DNA of 64,000 bases from positions 1,146,078 through 1,210,077 of the forward strand of contig QEOQ01000207.1 in assembly GCA_010279815.1 (NCBI GenBank), in the 5' to 3' direction. Origin of the DNA: Brachionus plicatilis (taxonomy: Eukaryota; Rotifera; Eurotatoria; Ploima; Brachionidae). Made by a program: the position numbers and the translations under genes. The notes under the pieces were generated by a model. The model worked only from the letters and a program-made list of their open reading frames with translations. It had not been told where the DNA came from and searched no databases. Shown piece by piece: positions 11,356 through 21,890 of the stretch; the stretch's first letter is position 1; the number at the start of each line of letters is the position of its first letter.

Positions 11356-14300
11356 TCAATGATAATCATTTGAGGTCATCGCTTCATTTATTTCATTGAA
11401 AAGCTCATTTTGAATTCTTCCAAATCTAACCATTAATATTAAATATTTAGTAAAAGCCCATCTTTTTAAACTGTCATAACTTGAAGGAACAAAATCAAAT
11501 AATTTAAAATTAAAAATTTACATTTCTAATTCTTACGCAATTATAAAATCGAAAAGTCTTATCTCAAACCATGTCTTGAGTTTGGATGTCCAACCGAGTT
11601 TCATTTGTTCTTTATAAGCACCGGAAATTGCAATTCTTGCCATAATGGTATGTCTATCTACCAAATTTCCATGATCATGTATAATTGAGCGAACAGTGTT
11701 AAGGTTTCTATTTTAAAAATAACTTAATTACTGTTAAAAAAACATTTGGAAAAAGAGATGACTAGCTTTGCTAAGACAATTACAATACCTAAGAACGAGA
11801 AGCATGTATGGATTGACTTGCTTAAGTATTTCTTGAATTTTATCAATTTGATCCCGAACTGTTTCTCTCATTTTAATAATATCATTTTCATTAAGTATTC
11901 TTTTAAATTTGAGGCCGGACACGCGGCTCATTGGAGGTTCCATAGCTAGTATGTCACAAAAGCCGGAATAATCTTCAAAAAATAAAATTTTAATGTCTAA
12001 TCTCGGTGAGTTTATTCAAAGGTCGTTGGAGACTTGTATTCTAGATCGCTAATCATCTCTAATATCAAAAATTAATCTAACCTGAATACAAGTAACAGGC
12101 CTTTTGGAAATTGCTGAAAGACTTTGGTAACGTCATCTTTAAGCTCGTCTATATACGGCTTGAACTTAACTCGCCATTCTTTAATTTCTTCTTTACTCAT
12201 ACTTTTAAACTCTTTTGTAGATGGTAAGCGAAATTTTCCTTGTTGAATGGCGTTTTCTTTTTCCTTTTCAGTCAGTTTAATCCAGTCAGAGTTAAATATA
12301 AACTTGTCATGTAATGGCCGATGCAATGGTCTCATTGACAAAAATGCAGAAAAGATCATGAAATATTTTTCTTGATTTAATATGCGCTCAAAAATTTAGT
12401 TTATTTAACAAAAAATAATATTTACCATCTACATTTAATTTTAAGGAGTAATGTTTCATTTTATCTTCGTTCCTGAGGATAATGTACTTCCATAACTTGC
12501 AAAGATTTTTTCGGTCGCCTTCGGTAATTGTGTCGTAAAGACCATGGTCCAGGAGCACAATTTCAGCTTCTGGATAAAAATTAACTTTAATTTTTTCTTG
12601 GTAAAATGGATAATCAGAACAAGAATAAATTAAAAAATAATATTTAAAGAGTCAAAGTCAAAGTTGAATTTGACTTTTGCAGAAATTTAAATAAATTTTT
12701 GACTTTTGACCAACTCTAAAGAAAACCAAAAATATGTAATTTTACGTTATTTTTTAATTTCTATCGCATCAACTTTGTTTATTATTTTACATTAAATGTG
12801 TTTATTAACAATAAATTTAAAAAATTTTTTTTATCCAAAAATTTTTTGAAATATTTAAATACAGTAAAAACCGGATGTAAAGAATTCCAATTTGCACAAG
12901 AAAAAATTTCTTATAAACGAAAAATTTTTTTTGATGTAAGAAACTTTTGAAGGATGATAGAGAAGTTTTGAGAAACTGTTTTATTTATCTACACATTAAT
13001 CTAAGCAATTGAGAATTTGAATTTTTTTTCTAGACTAATAGCATTCCTCTGATTGTTTATTTTGTCATTTTTGTCACTGCCTTTTTTATTATTTGTAATT
13101 TTTAAAAAGTTCAAATTTATAAGAAACAAAAAAAGTTCAACTTTCTTATAAACAACAAGTTTAACTATTTTATAGAAAAAGTTTTTGTCCCTTTAGGTTT
13201 GGTTTTTTATAAGCGAAAATTTCTTATACCCATATTTCTTTTAAAAGGTTTTCACTGTATTTTTATTAATGAAATGAAATGAGCAATGACAGTGTTTTCA
13301 GAGGATATGGTGAAAAAATTATTACGTTAAGAAAGTCACAAGTCTCAAGTCAAGTCTAAGTCTGGGCTTTAAAATTTTGGATACTGAAGAAGAATTGTGA
13401 AGACTTTTATGCTAAAATTTAGAGCTGTTTAAAAGTCCCAATAAAAAGTCCAAGTTTAGACTTTTTTTTTAATTTGCTAGATCATGTCAAAAAATTTATA
13501 TTTTTACCAAACACTTCTGGTAAAAATGGGTTAGGTGAACCATAATTCACTTATTATGAGAAAAAATCCTGCTATCGGGTTTATTAGACTATTGTTTTTT
13601 TTTCACGAAAATAGGAGGTGAACCAAAATAGGATTAGGTGGATAAATTATTAAAAATATGAAGATCAAGTTTATTTAATGACATGATGACAATGCTCAAA
13701 ATAGATGTTCAAAAAAATTTATGAGGGCTAGAAATGTGTAGTTAAATCTCTTTCATAAAAGCTTTCACATATTTCAAATTTTATAGGAATACTTTATTGT
13801 TTGATTATTGAGGAATTGAGGGTTTCTCTTCTGTCAACGCTTATATTAAATTTGATTTTTTCTTACTTACCACTAGATATATTCCGCTTTTTATCTTTTA
13901 CAACAATTTACGTAAAATTAGGTAAATTTTTAATATATTACGTTATTTGTTGTAGAAACAAAAATTTAAAAATTTAAAAAGCTTCGTAGTCTTCTGAGTA
14001 AATTAATTATAAAATGTAAATTTAATGGACTCGTTTTGAATTATTTTATAATAAAAATTTTTGTAAAATATAAAAATATGTCTTTCTTAATAATAAAACA
14101 TTAAGTTCCTTAACCACTAAAGGAAGAAAAAAGACGCTAAAACATATAAAATTTTGTAATTTTTGGATAATTTTTAGTCTGAAATTTTTTTCGAATATAA
14201 ATTAAAGTAAAATCTGATAAATTTATGATTTTTATTTTTGTAAATTTATTATTTTTATGTAAATTGTTGTAGAAACAAAAAGCAGAATTTTATTGTATTA

Positions 14301-16290
14301 ATTTTACGTTTAATTATTAAATTAATTAATTAAGCGTAAATGTTTAATTTTTTTCAAATAATATGACCAATTGTTAGATTAGGTGAACCAATCGTTAACT
14401 AAACCTGAAAAATTGTTTCCATAATAGCTGAACTATGGTTCATGTAACTGACTAGACTTCACTTTTGATGTAAGTTATTAAATAATCTAAAAAATCATGA
14501 ATTTTTTTAAAAAAATAATCTAAAATTCCTGATATTTTTTTAAAAAATATTCCAAAATACGTAATTTTTTTTGTTTTCTCGTTCAACTTATCGCGAGAAA
14601 ATTTTAATTTTTAATTATTATTTAAAAGATACCAAAAGAAAATTGATATTTTAATCTTTCTTAAATTATTTTTTATTAGCTAGAATTTTAAAACCAATAT
14701 CGATAATTACGATTTTTAGTTCCTTCTTTTTTCCGAATGTAAATATTTCCGTGGTGTGGATCGGCATGCACAAAACCCGTATTAAAAATTTGCTCCGCAA
14801 ACAGTTTTACCAATTTTTCATCAATCTTAATCAACTTTTTTGTTAAAATATTGTGTTACAAGGCATTGTGAATTTAAAATAAAAAACACATAAAAAACGC
14901 TTTAATTCAGATCGACCAAGATATGTTTCGTAAATTGTAGCAACTGATACATCCTCTGTACCGCCACTTAAAGTTGAGTTGGATTTTTATTATAATATAA
15001 TATCCCAAATTCACAATTTTCTGAATTTTGCAGAATCAATAGTATAGAGGATGTATCATTTGCTACAATTTACAAAACATATCTTGGTCGATCTGAATTA
15101 AAGCCCTGGCTTTTTTTATATTGTGTTTTTGTACCAAAATTCGCAATGCCGTATTCTAAAAAAAAGGCGTTCACTTCTTTTAAATCAAGTCCCATTTTTT
15201 TTATCTCTTCTGTTTCACTTATTTTCACTCCGTTTATGAATTCCATACATAAAATTTTCTTTGGTTAAAAATTAAAATATTATAGATTTTTTTCTTAGTT
15301 TTTTTCTGTTACTACCTTTGTTGTTAAATTATCAAAAACTTTGGGTACATGAACAAAATTTAAACTCTTCAGTTCGCTGTAACATCTCTTTGAATTATTT
15401 GCTTCATTAATAAAATCCAGCTCTTTTTCTAGAGTGTCTTTCATTTCCTAAAAAAAAACTAAATTTAAATTTAGTATTTTTTTAAACAAAATTTACATCA
15501 AGAACCCAGCTAAAATTGAAGTTTTTAAAAGCAAATCCTATCATTTCGAGGATGCATCTACATGTAAACACATCACCAGAAAATCTGTCTTGTAAATCAA
15601 TATACTGAAGCTTAACTGCTACTTCATTGCCTTCAAAATCGACAGCCTTGTGAACTTGAGCCAAGCTTGCTGCTGCCAAGGGTTTATAGTCAAAGTCCTT
15701 AAAAACTTCATTTGGTAATTTATTGAACTCTTCTTTAAATAATTCATCAATCTAAAAATCAAATTAAATTAAAAATTTTTAACCTAAAGAAATCTTACAT
15801 CATTTCCTTCACTTCTTAAAGCTTGGCTTTGAAGCTGTCTCAACGTAATATAAAATTCTTTGGGCAAAATATGATTCATGGTCGACAGGCCTTGTCCTAG
15901 TTTGACATAAAGGCCACCATTTTTGATGCAAATGTCTACTAATTTGTTAGCTGATCTCAAGTGACATTCTTTAATGTTATTATTGTACTCATCACTATTG
16001 TCATCTAGGCCCCACAAATTCCATTTATAATCAGCAGCTATTCTAAGCCCCACATTGAATGATCTCACTGCCCTTTTTATTGATTGCAAATAAATACGAA
16101 TTTTTCGCTTTTGCTGAGAATCAAGCAGGAACTCATAGGAAACAAAGGCTCCAGTGGCTAAAACAGATGTACCAATTAGTAAACGAGGGAGTTTAGGTGA
16201 AGTCTTTGGTTGTGCATTATTGGAAATAAATCGCTTGAAAAATATTTTTTTATGATTATTAAAATTCTTGTTAAACAAAGAATTTAGCAT
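11356..16290 (-). CDS. ADCK1: ADCK1-like mitochondrial atypical (ABC1/UbiB) kinase with mutually exclusive exons
   Basis: Exons in order of translation: 15799-16290, 15497-15751, 15316-15447, 15175-15258, 14711-14825, 12426-12569, then either 12082-12370 (A) or 11789-11972 (B), then 11537-11707 and 11356-11479. Using A gives 601 aa and using B gives 566 aa. The N-terminus is basic (FFKRFISNN), like a mitochondrial presequence, followed by a membrane segment ([17 protein letters not shown]). UbiB motifs are in order: KxGQ (YVKLGQGLS), Ala-rich loop plus Lys ([18 protein letters not shown]), HADPHHGN catalytic loop, and LLDHGLY in place of DFG. ADCK1 proteins sit in the mitochondrial intermembrane space/inner membrane and act in lipid and cristae homeostasis; I infer the same here. 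The catalytic loop has His where the family usually has Pro (HADPHPGN). Intron 12570-14710 holds several transposon remnants. Confidence 0.88.
11789..11972 (-). other. alternative exon B of the ADCK1-like gene
   Basis: It is preceded by an acceptor (GAAG) and followed by GTATTG. It begins with [16 protein letters not shown] and ends [11 protein letters not shown]. It aligns with exon A ([15 protein letters not shown] ... [11 protein letters not shown]) at both ends. It shares the same entry phase (1) and exit phase (2), so either exon keeps the frame into the downstream [10 protein letters not shown], but including both breaks it. It lacks most of the middle of exon A (about 35 codons shorter). 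Confidence 0.75.
12645..12716. repeat. short AGTC-type inverted repeat in ADCK1 intron
   Basis: AAAGAGTCAAAGTCAAAG on the left is mirrored by GACTTTTGACCAACTCT on the right, giving an imperfect ~72-bp foldback. It resembles the ends of the AGTC-rich MITEs elsewhere in the window. Confidence 0.4.
12862..13257. mobile_element. pogo/Tigger-like MITE in ADCK1 intron
   Basis: A 396-bp element flanked by TA at 12860-12861 and 13258-13259. The left end CAGTAAAAACC and right end GGTTTTCACTG are near-perfect inverted repeats (one mismatch). Subterminal repeats TTTCTTATAAACGAAAAA and TTATAAGCGAAAATTTCTTA are typical of pogo/jerky-type Tc1/mariner ends. No transposase. Confidence 0.65.
13327..13500. 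mobile_element. degenerate copy of the CAGAGTTGTTTAAAAGTC MITE family
   Basis: It contains AAGTCACAAGTCTCAAGTC, then GAAGACTTTTATGCTAAAAT, then GAGCTGTTTAAAAGTC, then AATTTGCTAGATCATG. The same internal words occur in the better-preserved copies at 33145 and 36680. Its ends are eroded or rearranged. Confidence 0.55.
14862..15150. repeat. long hairpin filling an ADCK1 intron
   Basis: Arms 14862-14959 and 15042-15150 are inverted copies of ~100 bp, with high identity in the inner 60 bp (AGATCGACCAAGATATGTTT against AAACATATCTTGGTCGATCT). The loop is ~80 bp. The host intron is 14826-15174, so the foldback covers all but ~25-36 bp at each splice site. Confidence 0.8.
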
Positions 16291-16476
16291 CTAAAATTTT
16301 TTTTGTTTTATTTTTTTAGTAGACTGCTGGTCAATTTAATCAACGATTTTTAACTACCGTCTCTGGTCAATTAAATAATTTAGTTTTAAAATTTTATTAA
16401 CTTGTTAAATATAATAAAAAAATTATCAGTTTTAATTTAGATCTTTGACAAACATTTAAATTGAATAGACTAGATT

Positions 16477-16674
16477 TTATTCAAAATCGTGCACAAAATT
16501 TTCCGAATAAGTCATCACAGAGCTCCAAACAGTATAACCGATCAAGATGACAAACACAAATCCCAAAATTAATAAAAAAGACGATGTTTCAGACTTATTT
16601 TTGTCTACAATGGTTTCTTTGCCATCAATTTCTTTTTTTAATGACTCGGGAATGCGTCTTCTGGTTTGAGCCAT
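16477..16674 (-). CDS. 65-aa single-pass membrane microprotein, unknown
   Basis: An intronless ORF. The first ~28 residues are charged (MAQTRRRIPESLKKEIDGKE). One hydrophobic segment follows at about 32-50 (FLLILGFVFVILIGYTVW), then a short acidic tail (YSENFVHDFE). The layout is that of a tail-anchored or type II small membrane protein of the ER or mitochondria. I do not recognise the family; size and layout recall RAMP4-like or SMIM proteins but the motifs do not match. Codon use looks real (conservative, few A/T runs inside the ORF). It lies 186 bp upstream of ADCK1 on the same strand. Confidence 0.6.
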   Translation of the reverse strand: MAQTRRRIPESLKKEIDGKETIVDKNKSETSSFLLILGFVFVILIGYTVWSSVMTYSENFVHDFE

Positions 16675-17744
16675 TTTTTAAAATTTTAAACAAAAATCTA
16701 AAATTATAAGCATTAAAGGTTTTATTAGATTAAAAAAAAAAATATTCAATTAAAAATGTATTCATTTTATTTTAGACTAAGAATATTTTTAGCTAAAACA
16801 CTTACTGTTGAGTTAATGAATTACCTAGCTGTTTAAGGTTCATATATAGTTAAAATTAGGTTTAGAAAGTGTGCGATTAATTAGAGTGAAAGTCTCCAAA
16901 TTACTTAAATATTTTAGGGATTTTAAAAAATATTAAAAGAAATTTCAAAATTTTTTATCTTATATTACATTTTAGTAAAAGACACCGTCATATTTTTTAT
17001 CGATTTTCTCCAATGCATTTGTATTATTGAGCATAACCTTAAATTAAAAATTTTAAAATAAAGAATATAATTATTACCTAATTTTGATAAAAAATAACAG
17101 TCCTCTAAAAGCTCATCTGTCACAAAAAACTATTATTTTTTTTTTTCAATTTTTCAAAAAAATTAATCTTTTTCACAAATTAACTTTTTCTTATATTGAT
17201 TTATGAGTGCTGACAGTTTAAATTAACAATTTATATAATCTTAACTATTTTTTTATTTTTTTAATTTAAATTACTTTTTAATAATTTAAGTTTTTGGTTT
17301 AAATTTTGTTGCTATGATTTGGAATGAAAATTTGAATATTAATCTACTATAAAATACGTAAACTTACCTTTGAATATAAATATAACTAAATATTGAGTAT
17401 ATACTTACAAACTGAAAAAAATCTCTAATTTCGCTAATAAAAATATTCTTACGATTTTTATGAGCCAATATTAACCAAAATTAAAGTCTCCGCTCTATCA
17501 AAAAAAAAGGCGCCCATGTAAATTTAATTAAATAAAATTTTTGGTTAGTTCACTTTTTTATAGCATGATCTAATTTATACGAAATTTTATTCCCGTTTTT
17601 TATGGTTGAAATTTTTTTTTCTAAAATAAAAATTATAAAACTTTGTGAATATTTTATTTTAATATCCAGAAAATCAATAAAATTAAATTTTAAAACGTTT
17701 TTTAAACTAAGCAAAATTACAATAATTTTAAGTTTATCGCTGGA
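16675..17744. other. intergenic stretch with one exon-like island
   Basis: Mostly AT-rich. On the minus strand, 16972-17037 follows an acceptor (TTTAATTTAAG) and encodes VMLNNTNALEKIDKKYDGVF plus Y and a stop. An upstream ATG at 17515-17517 opens MGAFFFDRAETLIL before a GT at phase 0. These could be parts of a micropeptide gene, but the link is not established. The plus-strand open stretch at 17602-17796 is low complexity and rejected. Confidence 0.25.
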
Positions 17745-18327
17745 TTATAATGACCAAATTTTTTTAATTGCCTTTGACAAACCAACATCGGTATAGTTGA
17801 AGTAACATAGACCAATAAAAGCAACAATTGAAGCAGTGTACATTAAGCCTAGTACTACTTTGGGTAAAGTCTTGCCATGAACGTAGTCAATAATGATGCT
17901 GTGACAGCCCCAGTTGGCATGGACAACTAAAGCAGCAGCTAGAAGGTAGTCAGTTACTGCAGTTTCGAGTAAAATGCTTCCCGGAATCAAAGCGAGAAGG
18001 CCCATGGCCACGTAACGCTCAATAGTCCAATGTTGACCGGCGTGCTCGTCTCGGGCTAGCGGAGATCTGTGTGGGTGGACAGAAGTCACTGATCTGAGAA
18101 TTTGGTTCATTGGAACTCGGGTTTGAATAAATTGATTTGGTTGAGCTGAAAAGATTATGTTTTTTCGCGCAAACTTTAAAAAATTAAAAAATTAAAAAAA
18201 TTAATTTTTTGTTTAAATTTAATACTGTTGCAGCTCGTCCATTGAACGAAGATTGAATTGATGAATATGGTCTAATGATGGTGTTTAGAGAACGGTATCC
18301 ACCTCTGAATAAGTTTGCTGATGTCAT
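17745..18327 (-). CDS. SDHD: succinate dehydrogenase cytochrome b small subunit
   Basis: Two exons, 18226-18327 and 17745-18173, give 176 aa. The basic N-terminus (MTSANLFRGGYRSLNTIIRP) is a mitochondrial presequence. HWTIERYVAMGLLALIPGSI matches the first membrane helix of SDHD. VVHANWGCHSIIIDYVHGK carries the conserved His and the DYVHG motif, whose His region binds haem b and whose Asp-Tyr lies at the ubiquinone site of complex II. A third helix follows (VVLGLMYTASIVAFIGLCYF). The protein anchors SDHA/SDHB in the inner membrane. Codon use is less AT-rich than its surroundings. Confidence 0.92.
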
Positions 18328-20452
18328 TTTCAATCTAAAAGAATTTTTGTTTAGAATTTAACCAGGATATTTTTGGTATAATTTTAAAAGAAGCGTCGTT
18401 TTTTTTTATATTTTTTCGCTTAAAATATTTATAGATTTAATTTATGTTCAGAATTGGTAATCGCGGGGCTTTTATGATAATTAAATGAGCTTTTAGCAAA
18501 TTTTTACATAACTCCGAATACGCCAATACTAAATATAACTTAAAAATTTATAATTTTTATAACTTGATTTTTGTTTAGTTCGAGAAAATTTTCTATTATA
18601 TAAATATTTTTAAATTTGGTTACTACTTTTGCATTTAATTTGTCTTTAAAAAAAGTTCAAATTTAAAAAAAAAAAACAAATTAATTAAAAAATTAAAATT
18701 AAAATTAAAAAATTTTAAAAGTTCAATTTAATCTAGAGGTTCAATACGAGTGACTATCAAAAAATAGGCTTACTGTCTTGAATTGATCGGCAACTTTCGC
18801 TTTGCCAAATCTTAGTTAATTTTTAAAGTTGTTAAAAAGTTCTAAATACTTCAGAAAACTCTTCAATTATCATACTTTGGGATTATTTTATTTTTTTTTA
18901 GCTTAAAAATCAATCTGATTTTAAATTAAAAAAGACCGAAAGAAAGACCAGGTAAACTCATTTATCAAATAAAAATTAACTTTTGTGCATTTCTTTATTT
19001 TAAAACAGTTTTATTATGCATGTTAAGTCTTTATACTTTGATCATTCTTTATAGAATTGTTTTTTCATATTCCAGATAATCGTCCAAAAAAAACACAACA
19101 AAATCACCATTTAACTGGATCTTATCAGCTATGATTGTCTTTAATAAATAAACAAAAAAATTAACCATAAGCATTTTTTTTAGTTTTAAATCAAATAAAA
19201 TTTTTTTTTGAGATGTCTGATTGATGTTATAGCAGATCAAAAAAATTATTTAAAGGATTTTGCTGCAATATTCCATTTTTTTTAATCAGAATAATATTAA
19301 AACTTATATATCTTGATGGAATCTGTAAATCATAACAGTATTTATCGGAATAAAAATATTTTCTAGATTTATTTGTATAAAATATTTGTATAAAATATTA
19401 TTTTTTAGAATAAACAGTTAAAAAATTATACCTTATTACCTAATTTTCTATTTATAACCCACTGGTCATATTATTTCCCTGATTTTTTTTTCAATATAAA
19501 TTTTATGATCAATAAAAGAATCAATTTATTTGTCAAGACAAGATAAAATTTTCAAAAATTATTTTAATTTTCAGCTTAAATATTTAGTTAAAAATTTCGA
19601 AACTTCTTTCATTTTTTAAAAGACATTCCAAAAATATACAAGAAATTTTAAAGAAAATCGGGGACTAGTCAATTTTGTGATTCACTTGCTCTCGACAAAA
19701 TTTTCATCAGACACGATCATGGCGAAATTTTCAAATATTTTTTTTTTAAGTGTTTTAAATAGAATATTGAAAGAAAGTCCTTACTTAAAAAATTGATCAA
19801 TTACTACAAAATTTAGTTAAAATTTTTATTTTTTTTACTAAAAGATCAATTTTCATCATGATTATTTTTTTACCTTTTTATATTTTTTACTTTTCTAATA
19901 ATAAAAAATTCTGGCTCGTATTGTGCAAATATTCTAGCTGGTTCTTCATTGCTTTCCAAGTGCGTGACCAAGCCATCCTAGCTGCCTTAAACGAATGGTT
20001 TCAATAAGCGTGATTATCTTATTTATATATGCTCTCTAGTCTTGACGTTGAGCGATAACCCTTGGTCGCAAAGCTGTTGATTTTTTGCTCCATTTGTGGT
20101 TTTATGATCCTTGACTCGCATTCATAGAGAAGAATATAGACAGATACGTTGAAAATGTTACTTTTCTAAAGAAACTTAAGTTCCATATAAATACATAGAT
20201 AAATAGAAAAAAAATTTTTTGACGAACATCCAAAAATTTGGTTCACTAAAATTTAAACTTTGCTAATTTGTTGTTCAAAATATTTTTTAGATAATAATTT
20301 GTTGATTACCTTAAGTTTTAAAGACAAAAAAAATGGTTTATTAGATTTTGGTTGCTAGGTTACAGAATTCAAGTCAAAAACTAAAAACATTTAGTGATTT
20401 AATTCAAAAATTATTTACAACTAAGAATCTCAGCAATACAAAATTTACCAGA
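18328..20452. other. AT-rich intergenic stretch
   Basis: No supported gene apart from the LINE remnant at about 19895-20150. The minus-strand open stretch 19049-19240 is low complexity with no family resemblance. Confidence 0.5.
19895..20150 (-). mobile_element. LINE remnant (C-terminal region of an RT ORF)
   Basis: Minus-strand reading across frame breaks: YECESRIIKPQMEQKINSFA, TKGYRSTSRLESIYK, then IRLRQLGWLGHALG and NEEPARIFAQYEP. This is the RxLxWLGHxLRM...EPARIxxxYEP signature that ends many RTE/CR1-like and related LINE ORFs. It carries stops and indels, so it is dead. Confidence 0.6.
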
Positions 20453-21346
20453 ATGCCAACCACAATCAAAGAAGCTATAGGAAAATGGGTAAATACATGA
20501 AAAATATGATTTGATAAAATTAAAATTATCCAAAAAAAGGAAGAAAAAAATCAGGCAAAAGCATCAGAATCGAAAGATGTGAAATTAAATGGTGTGTTTC
20601 CACCGATTGAAAAAATGGATGCCTCACTTTCAACACTAGTTGTTTGCGAGTAAAATTAGCAATTTGAAATTATTTTTAGGAAATAATTTTTTTTTCCAAG
20701 GCGACTCTCTCTTTCCTCTAATATGATTGAAAAAATTGCTAACTTGAACGGACTAAGTAATTTAATCTTCTATTAAATTAAAATTTTAAAGATTTTTAAA
20801 AATTTTTAAAAGAAAATTTGAAAATTCTTTCTCTTGGTAGAAATTTAATAAAGAATTTGACTGGTCTAGTAAGTGTTCGAATTGTGGAAATGTTACATAT
20901 TTAATAAAAATTTATAATTTTAGGAAGTTGTAGGTGACACTCTAGAAGAACTATGGATATCTTACAATCAGATTGAAAAATTGAAAGGCATTACCGTTTT
21001 AAAGAAGCTTAAAGTACTAATTTATTATTAAAAAAATGTTTTTCGAATAGTCTTAATCAAAAAGAATAAAGGTTTTGTATATGTCAAATAATTCCGTCAA
21101 AGACTGGGGTGAATTTTCTAAATTGGTAATCAGACTTAACCCTATTTTTTCTGTTAAAAAAAATTTTATTTGGTTAAGAGTGATTTACCAATGCTTGAAG
21201 ATCTTTTGTTTGTTGGAAATCCACTAGAAGAAAAGCATACTGGTGAGGGTGATTGGAGAAAACAAGTCTCACAAAAATTGAAATCATTAAAAAAGCTCGA
21301 CGGAGAACCAGTAATCAGAGAAGATGAAGCTGAAAATGACGGATAA
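20453..21346 (+). CDS. DNAL1: dynein axonemal light chain 1
   Basis: Seven exons, 20453-20488, 20540-20649, 20701-20756, 20813-20868, 20924-21013, 21072-21125 and 21179-21346, give 189 aa; human DNAL1 is 190. Residues read [10 protein letters not shown], then [16 protein letters not shown] units ([48 protein letters not shown]) and [23 protein letters not shown]1 is an SDS22-like LRR protein that binds the outer-arm dynein gamma heavy chain and tethers it to the axoneme, so the organism has motile cilia. Followed 545 bp later by a diverged tandem copy. Confidence 0.95.
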
Positions 21347-21890
21347 ATCAAAAATTTTAAATCGAAGCTTAAATTTACCAAACATTTTAATCAAATTTTA
21401 ATAAAAATTTACTTGATAATTAATTTTTTTAAAAAAGAAAATCTTTTAATTTTTACTTTGAATGAAACTAATTCGTATGCTTGTTTTTTTAATGCCACAT
21501 GATAGAATTTGATATAAATTCATCTTTTGTCAATTTGTTGGATTAGTTAGGTTAAAATATTAAAAAAAATCAAAAGAAATTTTTTATAAAAAAATTCGAT
21601 GATTTCGATTTTGTTTGAAAATTCTGAGCAGATTTTATTAGTCTTTAATTGATAAAAATAGTGTCCCTAAAATATTATAAAATTCGTAAAATATTTTTAT
21701 TTTTTTTTGAATTCTTAAAATCAAGTCTACTTCAACAATTAAAGAAATCTTAAGAAAGAAACTAGATAACGAGTGAACTTATCATTGTAACCAAGCAACT
21801 TTATCATAGCATAAAACCTTTTAGGATATCTTAAAAGGCAATATTTTTTTTAATTTTAAAATAAATTCAAACATTTACTCAATAGTTAAA
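21347..21890. other. spacer between the two DNAL1 copies
   Basis: AT-rich, with no gene or repeat recognised. It presumably contains the 3' end of the first copy and the promoter of the second. Confidence 0.5.

Noticed and set aside
17602..17796. Plus-strand 64-codon open stretch
   Set aside because: Lys/Ile/Phe-rich AT-driven read that overlaps the 3' end of SDHD on the other strand.
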